Source: a bacterium (GTDB lineage Bacteria > CAYTYR01 > UBA6262). Taken from it: a stretch of DNA of 58,369 bases. A program made the translations under genes and the position numbers. The stretch lies in assembly GCA_028712895.1 (NCBI GenBank), contig JAQTPL010000008.1:1-58369 (forward strand). Direction: 5' to 3'. A model generated the notes under the pieces. That model saw only the letters and a program-made list of their open reading frames with translations. It ran no database searches and had not been told where the DNA came from. This document shows positions 33,484-43,738 of this stretch, piece by piece; position 1 is the first letter of the stretch, and each line of letters opens with the position of its first letter.

Positions 33484-33507
33484 CTACTTATTAGATAGAG
33501 ATTATAT
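33484..33507 (+). promoter_or_regulatory. Putative operator A of the sulfur Rrf2 regulator
   Basis: CTACTTATTA-GATAGAG-ATTATAT. It matches the 24-mers at 36362 and 36877 (19 of 24 identical to the latter) and sits directly after the -10 box, covering the expected transcription start, as for a repressor. Confidence 0.65.
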
Positions 33508-33538
33508 AATATTTATTCGTTGGAAGGAGTTAGTGGTT

Positions 33539-34756
33539 ATGGCTAAGACCTATGAAGAAATAAATGAAAAGATCAAAAAAGGACAGGCAGTAGTAGTGAC
33601 GGCTGAAGAAATAATTGATATTGTCGCAGAAAAAGGTTTAAAAAAAGCTGCCCATGAAGTAGATGTGGTCACTACCGGGACTTTTGGCCCAATGTGTTCC
33701 AGTGGCGCTTTTTTAAATTTTGGGCACTCCACTCCACGCATTAAATTAGGCGGGGGACATGCGTACCTGGGTACGGTGCCGGTTTATACCGGCTTAGCCG
33801 CGGCTGATGTTTATATCGGAGCGACAGCTATACCTGATGATGATCCGCGTAATAAAGTATATCCCGGCGAATTTAACTATGGCGGCGGGCATGTGATAGA
33901 AGACCTGATAGCCGGTAAGGACCTGGTATTAAACGCTTCAGCGTACGGGACAGACTGCTATCCGCGGAAAAAGCTGGAGACCCTGATCAATATTCAGGAC
34001 ATTAATGAAGCAATCCTCTTCAGTCCGCGTAATGCTTACCAGAATTATAATTGCGCCGTAAACCTGACTGATAAGATCATTTATACGTATATGGGTGTCT
34101 TGCAGGCTAATCTTGGTAACGCCAATTTCTGCAGCGCGGCGCAGTTGTCCCCGCTGCTGAATGACCCTTTATATAAAACTATCGGCATAGGTACCAGGAT
34201 CTTCCTGGGCGGCGGTATTGGGTATGTCGCCTGGAATGGTACCCAGCATAATCCGGCGGTAAAACGTAAAGATAATGGGGTTCCCCAGGCTGGAGCCGGT
34301 ACCTTGTCCGTGATTGGTGATCTCAAGCAGATGGATCCAAAATACCTGCGTGGTGCTTCTTTCCTGGGGTATGGGGCAACCTTGACCGTCGGTATAGGCG
34401 TACCCATCCCGATACTGAATGAAGAGATCTGTCAATATACCGCGGTCCGGAACCAGGATATTTGGTGCCAGATCGTAGATTATGGCAAGAATTACCCTAA
34501 CAATATTCCCGGCAGCTTGGGTGAGGTGAATTACGCCCAATTGTTCAGCGGGGAAGTAGAATGCCAAGGCAAAAAAATCCCTGCTGCCCCGATATCCAGC
34601 TACTCGGTAGCCAGAGAGATCGCGGCGACGTTAAAAGACTGGATCAAAAAAGGAAGTTTCGAATTAACCAAGCCAGTGCAAACCTTGCCTGGACCGGGAA
34701 ATGGGATCGTGTCCAAAGTCTTAAAAGAAAGACCAGTGTCCCCAACCCTTGAATAA
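33539..34756 (+). CDS. COG1900 homocysteine biosynthesis protein (DUF39)
   Basis: 405 residues matching the COG1900/DUF39 family: 'VVTTGTFGPMCSSGAFLNFGH', 'AYLGTVPVYTGLAAADVYIGATA', 'NCAVN', 'GIGTRIFLGGGIGYVAWNGTQH'. With its NIL-ferredoxin partner (next gene) the family converts aspartate semialdehyde and sulfide to homocysteine, shown genetically in Methanosarcina acetivorans; this bypasses O-acylhomoserine. A GGAAGGAG site precedes ATG 33539; the longer TTG-started frame overlaps the promoter. Members usually keep C-terminal CBS domains or a separate partner; here the partner is separate. Confidence 0.85.
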   Translation: MAKTYEEINEKIKKGQAVVVTAEEIIDIVAEKGLKKAAHEVDVVTTGTFGPMCSSGAFLNFGHSTPRIKLGGGHAYLGTVPVYTGLAAADVYIGATAIPDDDPRNKVYPGEFNYGGGHVIEDLIAGKDLVLNASAYGTDCYPRKKLETLINIQDINEAILFSPRNAYQNYNCAVNLTDKIIYTYMGVLQANLGNANFCSAAQLSPLLNDPLYKTIGIGTRIFLGGGIGYVAWNGTQHNPAVKRKDNGVPQAGAGTLSVIGDLKQMDPKYLRGASFLGYGATLTVGIGVPIPILNEEICQYTAVRNQDIWCQIVDYGKNYPNNIPGSLGEVNYAQLFSGEVECQGKKIPAAPISSYSVAREIAATLKDWIKKGSFELTKPVQTLPGPGNGIVSKVLKERPVSPTLE

Positions 34757-34798
34757 AGATATATAATAATCTGTGTAATCAACTCGTAAGGAGGAAAT

Positions 34799-35212
34799 AT
34801 GGCTATCTGCAGAAGAGTAGTATTAAGATTTCCTAAAAATCTGGTAGAGAAACCTTTCGTTTATCATTTAGTAAAAGATTATAATTTGCAATTTAATATT
34901 CTTAAGGCCCAGGTAACTCCGTCTGAAGAAGGGATCATGTCCCTGGAGCTGAAAGGGCAGAAAGATAATTATAACAAAGGGATAGAATTCCTGACCAAAG
35001 CCGGTGTGACCATTGAGCAGCTGGGCCAGAATATCAGCAAAAATGACAAACTTTGCACCCAATGCGGATTATGTATTTCGGTTTGCCCGACACCAGCCTT
35101 GGTCCTGGACCAGAAAACCCGTCAGGTCAGCTTTAACAGCAACCATTGTATAGCCTGCGAAATGTGCGTAAAGGTCTGTCCGGTCAAAGCTATGGAAGTA
35201 AAATTTGATTAA
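34799..35212 (+). CDS. NIL domain + 2x[4Fe-4S] ferredoxin, partner of COG1900
   Basis: 137 residues: an N-terminal NIL domain (~1-75, 'VVLRFPKNLVEKPFVYHLVKDY'), also found in MetN transporters, then two cluster motifs 'CTQCGLCISVCP' and 'CIACEMCVKVCP'. This NIL-ferredoxin is the known partner of COG1900 in reductive homocysteine synthesis, presumably delivering electrons or sulfur. Strong ribosome site AAGGAGG. It lies 42 bases downstream of the COG1900 gene, in the same operon. Confidence 0.88.
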   Translation: MAICRRVVLRFPKNLVEKPFVYHLVKDYNLQFNILKAQVTPSEEGIMSLELKGQKDNYNKGIEFLTKAGVTIEQLGQNISKNDKLCTQCGLCISVCPTPALVLDQKTRQVSFNSNHCIACEMCVKVCPVKAMEVKFD

Positions 35213-35214
35213 AT

Positions 35215-35316
35215 ACGATTACACGCTTGCCTGCCGGCAGGGATTAAAAAGAAGATTACCCAGATAAAGCAACAGTTCGTAATCGGTGTAATCGTTTTTA
35301 AAAATCTGTGTAATCA
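35215..35316. repeat. GATTAC-type repeat spacer
   Basis: ACGATTACAC (35215-35224) and GTGTAATCGT (35286-35295) are perfect inverted arms; between them lies the perfect 12-base palindrome CCTGCCGGCAGG (35230-35241). More GTGTAATC words follow at 35307 and also at 34772. The same word family is at 56306-56343. Confidence 0.7.
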
Positions 35317-35341
35317 GTTCTGAGCAAAGCGAGGAAAAATT

Positions 35342-36259
35342 ATGGATAAGCCGGAAATCGCTAAAAATGTACTGGGCCTGATCGGGAACACTCCCCTTGT
35401 CCAGCTGCAAAAACTTCCCGGGCCAGATGATGCCAAAGTGCTGGTTAAGGTTGAGTATTTCAATCCCGGTGGCAGCATTAAGGACCGGATCTGCCTGGCT
35501 ATGATCAATGACGCAGAAAAAAGGGGTTTAATAAAACCAGGCGGGACTATTGTCGAACCGACTAGCGGGAATACCGGTGTGGGCCTGGCAATGGTAGCAG
35601 CGGTGAAAGGTTACCATCTGATCCTGACCATGCCGGAAACAATGAGCGTGGAAAGGCGCAAACTGCTGGCTTTTTACGGGGCAGAAGTTGTCCTGACCCC
35701 GGGTGACGAGGGGATGAAAGGATCGATCAGAAAAGCTATGGAATTGAAAGAAAAGAATGATTATTTCATGCCACAACAATTCAATAATCCGGCTAATCCG
35801 GAAATACACAGGCAGACCACTGCCCGGGAGATCATCCGGGCCACGGATGGTAAATTGGATGCCTTTATAGCTGGGGTCGGGACCGGCGGGACTCTTACCG
35901 GCGTGGGAGAAGTCTTAAAAAAAGATGTTTCTGCTTCCATAAAAATAGTGGCAGTAGAACCAGAGAACAGTGCGGTCCTGAGTGGGAAAGAACCGGGGCC
36001 TCATCATATACAAGGGATAGGCGCGGGATTTATTCCCATGGTTATGAATGCTAAGATCGTGGATGAGATAATTACTGTATCTGATGAAGATGCTTTTACA
36101 GTAACCAGAAGATTAGCTGAAGAAGAAGGGTTATTGGCAGGTATATCTGCCGGTGCTAATGTTTTTGCCGCTTTAAAAGTAGCCAAAGACTTGGGTAAAG
36201 GAAAAACAGTAGTGACTATTTTGCCTGATACTGGAGAACGATATTTGAGCGTCTTGTAA
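35342..36259 (+). CDS. cysK: Cysteine synthase (O-acetylserine sulfhydrylase)
   Basis: 305 residues. PLP-binding Lys47 in 'NPGGSIKDR', '[12 protein letters not shown]' substrate loop and '[10 protein letters not shown]' phosphate loop. It joins O-acetylserine and sulfide to give cysteine. No CysE is in the window; the acceptor could differ. A close paralogue lies at 38.25 kb. The gene ends in a repeat-like spacer. Confidence 0.93.
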   Translation: MDKPEIAKNVLGLIGNTPLVQLQKLPGPDDAKVLVKVEYFNPGGSIKDRICLAMINDAEKRGLIKPGGTIVEPTSGNTGVGLAMVAAVKGYHLILTMPETMSVERRKLLAFYGAEVVLTPGDEGMKGSIRKAMELKEKNDYFMPQQFNNPANPEIHRQTTAREIIRATDGKLDAFIAGVGTGGTLTGVGEVLKKDVSASIKIVAVEPENSAVLSGKEPGPHHIQGIGAGFIPMVMNAKIVDEIITVSDEDAFTVTRRLAEEEGLLAGISAGANVFAALKVAKDLGKGKTVVTILPDTGERYLSVL

Positions 36260-36331
36260 CTGTTCTTCGCTTTGACTGGCACCCGTATTTCGTTCTTACT
36301 GTTCTTTGTTTTGACTATTTTAAAAAAGTAC

Positions 36332-36360
36332 TTGACAAGATTTTGATAGTATGATATATG
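36332..36360 (+). promoter_or_regulatory. Promoter of the Rrf2 regulator gene
   Basis: TTGACA (36332-36337), 17 bases, TATATG (36355-36360). The 24-mer operator candidate begins 2 bases downstream, consistent with autoregulation. Confidence 0.7.
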
Positions 36361-36361
36361 T

Positions 36362-36385
36362 ATATTAAGTTGATAGAGATAGTAG
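36362..36385 (+). promoter_or_regulatory. Putative operator B of the sulfur Rrf2 regulator
   Basis: ATATTAAGTT-GATAGAG-ATAGTAG; same spacing to the -10 box as site A. Confidence 0.65.
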
Positions 36386-36409
36386 TTATTGATGAAAGGT
36401 AACTAAACA

Positions 36410-36859
36410 GTGAAAATATCGTTTCGTGGGGATTATGCTTTAAAAGCCATATTGGATTTGGCTTTACATTATAATAAAGGTTTAGTCAGGATCCAAGAGA
36501 TCGCTGAACGGCAGGATATTCCCATTAAATATTTGGAACAGATATTACTCGCTTTAAAAGGCGCCGGCTATTTAAACAGCCAAAGGGGAGCTAAAGGAGG
36601 ATATTATTTGGCCAAGGATCCCAAAAAGATCAAGTTAGGAGAGATTATCCGGTTAATGGAAGGTCCGATTTCTCCCATCACCTGCGTCAGCAAAAGCTGC
36701 TACAAACGTTGTACTGAAGAGACTAAGTGCGTTTTTCGGCCGCTTTGGAATAAGATAAGATCATTAACCGAGGGGGTGGTGGATAAGGTAAGTTTTGCGG
36801 ACATGTGCCGGGATTATGAAGCAAAGAACAAGAAAAAATTAGATATGTACTACATTTAA
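36410..36859 (+). CDS. Rrf2-family regulator, CymR/IscR-like
   Basis: 149 residues: N-terminal winged helix ('RGDYALKAILDLALHY', 'QEIAERQDIPIKYLEQILLALKGAGYL', 'RGAKGGYYLAKDP'), then cysteines 92, 97, 101 and 107, which suit an Fe-S cluster or thiol sensor. By position within the sulfur island it is the likely regulator of cysteine/methionine synthesis, as CymR is in Bacillus, but this is inferred. It starts with GTG. Its own promoter and two other units in the island carry the shared 24-mer. Confidence 0.85.
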   Translation: MKISFRGDYALKAILDLALHYNKGLVRIQEIAERQDIPIKYLEQILLALKGAGYLNSQRGAKGGYYLAKDPKKIKLGEIIRLMEGPISPITCVSKSCYKRCTEETKCVFRPLWNKIRSLTEGVVDKVSFADMCRDYEAKNKKKLDMYYI

Positions 36860-36876
36860 TTTTTTTAACTAATTCT

Positions 36877-36900
36877 CTACTTAGTTGATAGAGTTAATAG
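36877..36900 (+). promoter_or_regulatory. Putative operator C upstream of metY
   Basis: CTACTTAGTT-GATAGAG-TTAATAG, the most symmetrical copy (14 of 24 positions match its own reverse complement). No good -35/-10 pair is visible here, so metY may also be read from the regulator promoter. Confidence 0.65.
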
Positions 36901-38220
<1,320 letters not shown>

Positions 38221-38249
38221 CCCTTAAATTTTAAAATGAGGTGAATCAA

Positions 38250-39176
38250 ATGAGCAGAATTTATGAAGATATAACCAAGACTGTAGGCCGCACTCCACTG
38301 GTAAAATTAAATCAAATGGCAAGGAACAGCACAGCTAATATACTGGTAAAACTGGAATCTTTTAATCCTCTATCCAGCGTCAAAGATCGCATTGGCGTAG
38401 CCATGATCGAGGCCGCAGAAAAAGCCGGGGTATTGGACCATACTAAAGTCATTATTGAACCGACTAGCGGTAATACTGGTATTGCTTTGGCTTTTGTAGC
38501 CGCCGCTAAAGGATACAAGCTTATCCTGACCATGCCTGAAACTATGAGCCTGGAACGGCGGCAACTGCTGAAGATATTCGGGGCAGAACTGGTACTGACC
38601 GAAGGGGCCAAAGGTATGCGCGGCGCTGTAGAAAAAGCAGAGGAGCTGGCAAAAAGCACGCTAAATAGTTTTGTGCCTCAGCAGTTCAATAATACGGCTA
38701 ATCCGGAAATTCACCGGAAAACCACGGCCGAGGAAATCTGGGATGATACTGATGGTAAAGTTGATTACTTTATTGCCGGTATTGGCACAGGCGGTACGAT
38801 CACTGGCGTAGGAGAAGTACTGAAAAAAAGGAAGCCGCAGGTAAAAGTAATCGCGGTAGAGCCTAAAGATTCCCCGATATTAAGCGGCGGTAAACCAGGC
38901 CCGCATAAGATCCAGGGAATCGGCGCCGGCTTTGTACCCAATATCCTGAACACCAAGATCTATGACGAAGTAATACAGGTGACCAATGAAGATGCCGGTA
39001 AAATTGTCCGTCAGTTGGCTAGGGAAGAGGGCATATTGGCCGGCATTTCCAGCGGCGCAGCACTGTGGGTGGCTTTACAAATTGCCCAGCGGCCGGAAGC
39101 AGTCGGCAAAACCATTGTAGTGATCTTGCCGGATACCGGGGAGCGATATCTCTCAACGTGGTTGTTCAGTGAATAA
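38250..39176 (+). CDS. cysK: Cysteine synthase paralogue
   Basis: 308 residues, with 'SSVKDRIG' carrying the PLP lysine, '[12 protein letters not shown]' and '[13 protein letters not shown]'. It is close to the CysK at 35.3 kb but placed between metY and metX, so it may serve a different acceptor or flux. The loop 'NPLSSVKDR' replaces the 'NPGGSIKDR' of the first copy. ATG 38250 with GAGGTGA is preferred over the GTG at 38241 inside that site. Confidence 0.92.
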   Translation: MSRIYEDITKTVGRTPLVKLNQMARNSTANILVKLESFNPLSSVKDRIGVAMIEAAEKAGVLDHTKVIIEPTSGNTGIALAFVAAAKGYKLILTMPETMSLERRQLLKIFGAELVLTEGAKGMRGAVEKAEELAKSTLNSFVPQQFNNTANPEIHRKTTAEEIWDDTDGKVDYFIAGIGTGGTITGVGEVLKKRKPQVKVIAVEPKDSPILSGGKPGPHKIQGIGAGFVPNILNTKIYDEVIQVTNEDAGKIVRQLAREEGILAGISSGAALWVALQIAQRPEAVGKTIVVILPDTGERYLSTWLFSE

Positions 39177-39186
39177 GTACATGATT

Positions 39187-39375
39187 CGGTAACGGTGTAC
39201 TTAGTATACTCGGTGTACGGTGAACGGATACGAAGCCCGAAGAAACACAAGGTCTTTTCGGGCCTCGAAACCGCAACCGAATGACGAGATTCTCAATCGG
39301 GCATCGTAACCGTAACCGAAAACCGAGGTTCCAAATCGGGCATCGACACCAAATACCGTAGGACGAGATCTAAGG
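39187..39375. repeat. Composite repeat spacer (CGGTGTA / CCGTAAC arrays around a GCCCGAA hairpin)
   Basis: Left: CGGTGTA, CGGTGTA, CGGTGAA, CGGATAC units (39193-39231, partly in 7-base phase). Centre: hairpin GCCCGAA/TTCGGGC (39235-39241 with 39257-39263). Right: reversed CGTAACCGTAACCG words with two ATCGGGCATCG copies. The same element, shorter, is at 54661-54722. No gene lies in it; the metX ribosome site follows. Confidence 0.75.
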
Positions 39376-39383
39376 AGTTGTTA

Positions 39384-40559
39384 ATGAGTAAGGGAAAAAG
39401 TGCCGTAAAAGTAGATAAAAAATATTTTAATTTGGCTGAGTCACCCAACGAACTATCATTGGAGTCTGGGGAGAAGCTTGGTCCGATTAAAGTGGCTTAT
39501 GAAACCTATGGCACGCTTAACGAGGATAAGAGCAACGCTGTATTGGTAGAGCATGCCTTTTCCGGCGACGCCCACGCGGCAGGATATCATGAGGGAGACG
39601 ATAAACCCGGTTGGTGGGATGACCTGATCGGTCCCGGCAAAGCTCTCGATACTAATAAGTATTTTATTATTTGCTCCAATATTATAGGTGGTTGCAAAGG
39701 CAGTACCGGTCCCTCTTCTATCGATCCTAAAACCGGTAAGCCTTATGCTTTGGATTTTCCGATAATTACGGTTGGAGATATTGTGAAAGTGCAAAAGCAC
39801 TTGATCGATCATCTGGGCATTAAGAAGTTGTTAAGCGTCATCGGCGGTTCAATGGGCGGGATGCAGGTTTTGCAGTGGGTAGCTTCTTACCCTGAGAATG
39901 TTCTTTCGGCTATCCCGATAGCCACGACTTTAAAACACTCTCCCCAGCAGATCGCTTTTGATGAGGTTGGCCGTCAGGCAGTAATGGCTGATCCAGCGTG
40001 GCTAAACGGCAATTATTATGATTTTGGACAACCGGAGCGGGGATTGGCTATAGCCCGGATGATCGGGCATATTACCTATATGAGTGACCGCTCCATGGAA
40101 GAAAAATTTTCCCGTAAGCTGAAAGAAAAGAGCAAGAATCTTAAATTTACCTCTGATTTCGAGGTAGAAGGTTATTTGAAATATCGCGGTGATGCTTTTG
40201 TTAAGCGGTTCGATGCTAATTCTTATCTCTATATAACCAAAGCAATGGACTATTTTGATCTTTCTGGAGATAAATTAATTCCTAAAAAGAAGAAACCCAA
40301 GATCAGATTTTTAGTGATCGCTTTCAAATCCGATTGGCTCTATCCTGCCTACCAATCACAGGAAATAGTCAAACTGTTGAAAGCGCGCAATATTAGGACC
40401 ACCTATTGCGAGATAGATTCGACCTACGGCCATGACGCTTTCCTGGTCGAGATCGAGAAGGAATCACACCTGATCAAACATTTCTTGCGCAGCGTGTCCG
40501 GCTCGCTGGCAAACGGCGAGGCAGGGGAAAATGGGGAGACGGATGAATATTCAATCTAA
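39384..40559 (+). CDS. metX: Homoserine O-acetyltransferase MetX
   Basis: 391 residues of the alpha/beta-hydrolase family: '[10 protein letters not shown]', '[12 protein letters not shown]' (nucleophile Ser), '[13 protein letters not shown]' (catalytic Asp) and 'YGHDAFLV' (catalytic His). It makes O-acyl-homoserine, assigned acetyl by family. AAGGAG 7 bases upstream of ATG 39384. The 3' end overlaps metW, the common metX-metW pairing. Confidence 0.94.
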   Translation: MSKGKSAVKVDKKYFNLAESPNELSLESGEKLGPIKVAYETYGTLNEDKSNAVLVEHAFSGDAHAAGYHEGDDKPGWWDDLIGPGKALDTNKYFIICSNIIGGCKGSTGPSSIDPKTGKPYALDFPIITVGDIVKVQKHLIDHLGIKKLLSVIGGSMGGMQVLQWVASYPENVLSAIPIATTLKHSPQQIAFDEVGRQAVMADPAWLNGNYYDFGQPERGLAIARMIGHITYMSDRSMEEKFSRKLKEKSKNLKFTSDFEVEGYLKYRGDAFVKRFDANSYLYITKAMDYFDLSGDKLIPKKKKPKIRFLVIAFKSDWLYPAYQSQEIVKLLKARNIRTTYCEIDSTYGHDAFLVEIEKESHLIKHFLRSVSGSLANGEAGENGETDEYSI

Positions 40560-41145
40560 TGGCATAAGTTTTGAGCATAGGCTCATTGCCGGTCTGGTTA
40601 AACCACAGGCCACTGTCCTCGATCTTGGCTGTGGAGATGGTGAATTGTTATCTTATTTGACCAAGAAGAAACAGGTAGAGGGCCAGGGCATAGAAATTGA
40701 CGAGCAGGCTATTTATAAATGCGTGGCTAGAGGCTTGAGCGTATTCCATGGTGACTTGGATTCAGGGCTAAAAGACTGGGGTGATAAGGCCTTTGATTAT
40801 GTTATCCTGGACCAAAGTCTCCAACAAGTGATTCATCCTGATACGGTCTTACAGGAAGCATTACGATTAGGGAAGGAAGTGATCGTGGGATTTCCCAACT
40901 TTGTTCAGCTTAAAGCACGCTGGCAACTGGCTCTTCGCGGTCATGTGCCGGTGACTCCGGCGTTACCTTTTGAGTGGTTTAACACGCCTAATTTGCATTT
41001 TCTGAGTTTGCTGGACTTTGAAAATTATTGCACGAAACGGGGAATAAGCGTACGGGAAAAGATCTTTATCAGTGGCAACCGGACCATCAAGTTCCTGCCC
41101 AATCTACGGGCAGAGACAGGAATATTTCTAATTAAGAAGGATTGA
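40543..41145 (+). CDS. metW: Methionine biosynthesis protein MetW
   Basis: 200 residues. SAM-methyltransferase-like motif '[15 protein letters not shown]', then 'GIEIDE', '[12 protein letters not shown]' and '[14 protein letters not shown]', the MetW signature. MetW is required together with MetX for homoserine acylation in several bacteria and appears to work as its partner. ATG 40543 (GGGGAG upstream) is preferred over 40531. Confidence 0.92.
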   Translation: MNIQSNGISFEHRLIAGLVKPQATVLDLGCGDGELLSYLTKKKQVEGQGIEIDEQAIYKCVARGLSVFHGDLDSGLKDWGDKAFDYVILDQSLQQVIHPDTVLQEALRLGKEVIVGFPNFVQLKARWQLALRGHVPVTPALPFEWFNTPNLHFLSLLDFENYCTKRGISVREKIFISGNRTIKFLPNLRAETGIFLIKKD

Positions 41146-41147
41146 TC

Positions 41148-42506
41148 ATGACTAAGGTTAATAGTATTTTGGAAACTATAGGCCGGACACCACTTATAAA
41201 ACTGAACAACCTGACTAATGATATTAGGTCGATAATTTATGCCAAGGTCGAATTCTTCAACCCTGGTGGGAGTGTCAAGGATCGTATCGGGCTGGCTATG
41301 ATCGAAGCAGCTGAAAAAGTTGGCCAACTAAAGCCGGGTGGCACTATTATTGAGGCTACTGCTGGTAATACCGGTGTGGGCTTGGCCCTGGTCGCGGCGG
41401 TAAAGAAATACCGGTGCATCTTTGTTATGCCTGATAAAATGAGCCAGGATAAGGTTAATCTCTTGAAAGCTTATGGCGCAGAAGTGGTGATCACGCCAAC
41501 CTCTGTTCCGCCTGATTCGCCAGACAGCTATAACGGGGTAGCGGACCGGCTGTCCAGGGAAATTCCCGGAGCTTTCCGGCCGAACCAATTTGCCAATCCC
41601 AATAATCCTCAAGCGCATTATCTTTCTACCGGCCCGGAAATTTGGGAAGACAGCACAGGTCAGGTAGAGGTTTTTGTCGCCGGGATGGGTACAGGGGGAA
41701 CAATTTCAGGCACGGCCAAATACCTGAAAGAACAAAATCCCGACATTATTGTAGTAGGCGCTGATCCAGAGGGATCTATTCTCTCTGGTGACAATCCGCA
41801 TTCCTATAAAGTAGAAGGCATAGGAGAAGATTTTATTCCCAAAGCTTTTAACCGGCAATTAGTCGATGAAATGATCAGGGTAAATGATAAAGAGTCATTC
41901 AATATTGCCCGCCGTTTGGCCAGAGAAGAGGGTATTTTAGCTGGAGGATCAGCTGGTACAGCTTTAGCCGCAGCCCTGAAATACGCACAGCGCCTGGAAC
42001 AGCCGAAGTTCATTGTGGTTCTGCTGCCAGACACGGGGAGAAATTATTTATCAAAAATATTCTCCGACGTGTGGATGCGGGATAATGATTTTTGGGAAGG
42101 GGCAACAGCTAAACGGGTGGAGGTCAGGGATATCTTGTCGGCCAAACAGGAGCTGCCGGCTTTGATCTCGCTAAATCCAAAAGATAATTTGAATACCGCG
42201 GTTAAAGTAATGCATGCCTATGGTATCTCCCAACTGCCGGTTATAGATAATGGCCAGTTGGTCGGCAGTCTGGATGAAGCGTCATTAATGAAGTTTTCGC
42301 ATGACAGCATTGATTTCGACCGGCAGGAGATAGGGCCGATGATGGGAAAAGCTTTGCCTGCCGTAGATGAAGAAACAGAGATAGGAGAAGCTTACCGGGT
42401 CTTGCTTTCCGGAAGTACTGGGATAATTATTACCAAGAGCGGTTATCCATTAGGGGTGCTGACCAGGACAGATCTGATAAATTATTGGATCAGCCAGAAG
42501 GAGTAG
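41148..42506 (+). CDS. cbs: Cystathionine beta-synthase with two CBS domains
   Basis: 452 residues. PLP fold with Lys44 in 'NPGGSVKDRIG' and '[12 protein letters not shown]', then a C-terminal CBS pair (~325-450; 'AVKVMHAYGISQLPVIDNGQLVG' and 'EAYRVLLSGSTGIIITKSGYPLGVLTRTDL'). It condenses homocysteine with serine in reverse transsulfuration; the CBS pair usually binds an adenosyl ligand such as SAM. Follows metW at once and is followed by the lyase 2 bases later. Confidence 0.92.
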   Translation: MTKVNSILETIGRTPLIKLNNLTNDIRSIIYAKVEFFNPGGSVKDRIGLAMIEAAEKVGQLKPGGTIIEATAGNTGVGLALVAAVKKYRCIFVMPDKMSQDKVNLLKAYGAEVVITPTSVPPDSPDSYNGVADRLSREIPGAFRPNQFANPNNPQAHYLSTGPEIWEDSTGQVEVFVAGMGTGGTISGTAKYLKEQNPDIIVVGADPEGSILSGDNPHSYKVEGIGEDFIPKAFNRQLVDEMIRVNDKESFNIARRLAREEGILAGGSAGTALAAALKYAQRLEQPKFIVVLLPDTGRNYLSKIFSDVWMRDNDFWEGATAKRVEVRDILSAKQELPALISLNPKDNLNTAVKVMHAYGISQLPVIDNGQLVGSLDEASLMKFSHDSIDFDRQEIGPMMGKALPAVDEETEIGEAYRVLLSGSTGIIITKSGYPLGVLTRTDLINYWISQKE

Positions 42507-42508
42507 AC

Positions 42509-43606
42509 ATGAAATTTGAAACCAAAGCCATACATGCGGGGCAGAACCCTGATCCTCAAACCGGAGCGGTTATAGTCCCTATTTATCAAACCTCCACCTT
42601 CCGGCAAGAAGCGGTCGGAAAGCATAAAGGCTATGAATACTCGCGTACCGGTAATCCGACCAGAAAAGCTTTAGAAGAGGTGCTGGCTACCCTGGAATCA
42701 GGTAAATTCGGCCTGGCTTTTGCTTCCGGAGCAGCGGCAACCGCAGCTGTATTTAATCTTTTGCAACAAGGTGATCACATAATAGTAGGTGATGATATTT
42801 ATGGAGGTACTTACCGCCTGCTGGAAAAAGTGTTCAAACGCTGGGGATTAAAAGTTACCTATGCCGATGTTGATGACCTTAATTCCTTTGCTAAAGCTGT
42901 CAGGAAAAAGACCAAGATGGTTTGGATCGAAACGCCGACTAATCCTCTTCTAAAGATTACTGATATAAGAAAACTGGCTGCTAGACTCGAGTCTTACAAA
43001 GTGTTATTGGCGGTGGACAATACCTTTGCCAGTCCTTATTTCCAGCGGCCGCTGGATCTGGGGGCGGATATTGTAGTGCATAGCACCACCAAATACCTGG
43101 CTGGCCATAGCGATTTGGTAGGCGGGGCTGTTATAACGAATAGGGAAGACCTGTACCAAGCACTCAAATTTTACCAGAATGCCGCAGGCGCTGTCCCCGG
43201 TATTTGGGATAGCTGGCTGGCTTTGCGCGGCATAAAAACCCTGGCAATTAGGATGCGCGAACATGATCTTAATGCTAAATACCTGATTAGCTTTTTGCGT
43301 AAACATCCACGTATTGAAAAAGTATATTACCCCGGCTTTGGCGGTATGATCAGCCTTGAATTAAAAGGAGGCTATGCAGCAGTAGAAGAATTCCTGGCTA
43401 AACTGAAAATATTCCTGCTGGCGGAAAGTTTGGGCGGGGTGGAGTCATTGGTCTGTTATCCGCCCAGAATGACTCATGGGGCCATACCCAGGGAAGAGAG
43501 ATTAAAAAGAGGGATCAAAGATAATCTGGTAAGATTATCAGTCGGTATTGAAGACAAAACCGATTTAATAGAAGATCTTAAACAGGCTTTAACCCAAGGT
43601 AGATAA
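42509..43606 (+). CDS. Cystathionine gamma-synthase/gamma-lyase family enzyme
   Basis: 365 residues, slightly short. 'IYQTSTFRQ', 'YSRTGNPTRKALEEVLATLE' and PLP-binding Lys195 in 'STTKYLAGHSD'. After Cbs it most likely cleaves cystathionine to cysteine (gamma-lyase) but synthase activity cannot be excluded. Between 'KVYYPG' and 'FGGMISLEL' (~residue 276) the usual 15-17 residues (the SHPxHxLAxRQ-type loop) are missing in frame. ATG 42509 follows AAGGAG. Confidence 0.9.
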   Translation: MKFETKAIHAGQNPDPQTGAVIVPIYQTSTFRQEAVGKHKGYEYSRTGNPTRKALEEVLATLESGKFGLAFASGAAATAAVFNLLQQGDHIIVGDDIYGGTYRLLEKVFKRWGLKVTYADVDDLNSFAKAVRKKTKMVWIETPTNPLLKITDIRKLAARLESYKVLLAVDNTFASPYFQRPLDLGADIVVHSTTKYLAGHSDLVGGAVITNREDLYQALKFYQNAAGAVPGIWDSWLALRGIKTLAIRMREHDLNAKYLISFLRKHPRIEKVYYPGFGGMISLELKGGYAAVEEFLAKLKIFLLAESLGGVESLVCYPPRMTHGAIPREERLKRGIKDNLVRLSVGIEDKTDLIEDLKQALTQGR

Positions 43607-43624
43607 AGGTCAATATAATCAGGA

Positions 43625-43678
43625 ACCTGCCACTTCCCCGGGAAGGGAAATAGTGTTATAAAAATAGCAGGTATTTTT
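43625..43678 (+). terminator. Probable terminator of the sulfur operon
   Basis: ACCTGC (43625-43630) pairs with GCAGGT (43667-43672) around an inner CACTTCCC/GGGA-AGTG hairpin, followed by TATTTTTATT. Confidence 0.5.
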
Positions 43679-43687
43679 ATTAAGCGC

Positions 43688-43717
43688 TTGACATAGGGTA
43701 GGGGGGTATGGTATTTT
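43688..43717 (+). promoter_or_regulatory. csoR promoter with CsoR-type operator
   Basis: TTGACA (43688-43693), then ATAGGGTAGGGGGGTATGGT (43693-43712), a G-tract sequence of the kind bound by CsoR-family proteins, and a -10 candidate TATTTT (43712-43717, 18-base spacer). Binding here would block polymerase until copper releases CsoR. Confidence 0.7.
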
Positions 43718-43738
43718 TATACTGGGAGGTACATAACT

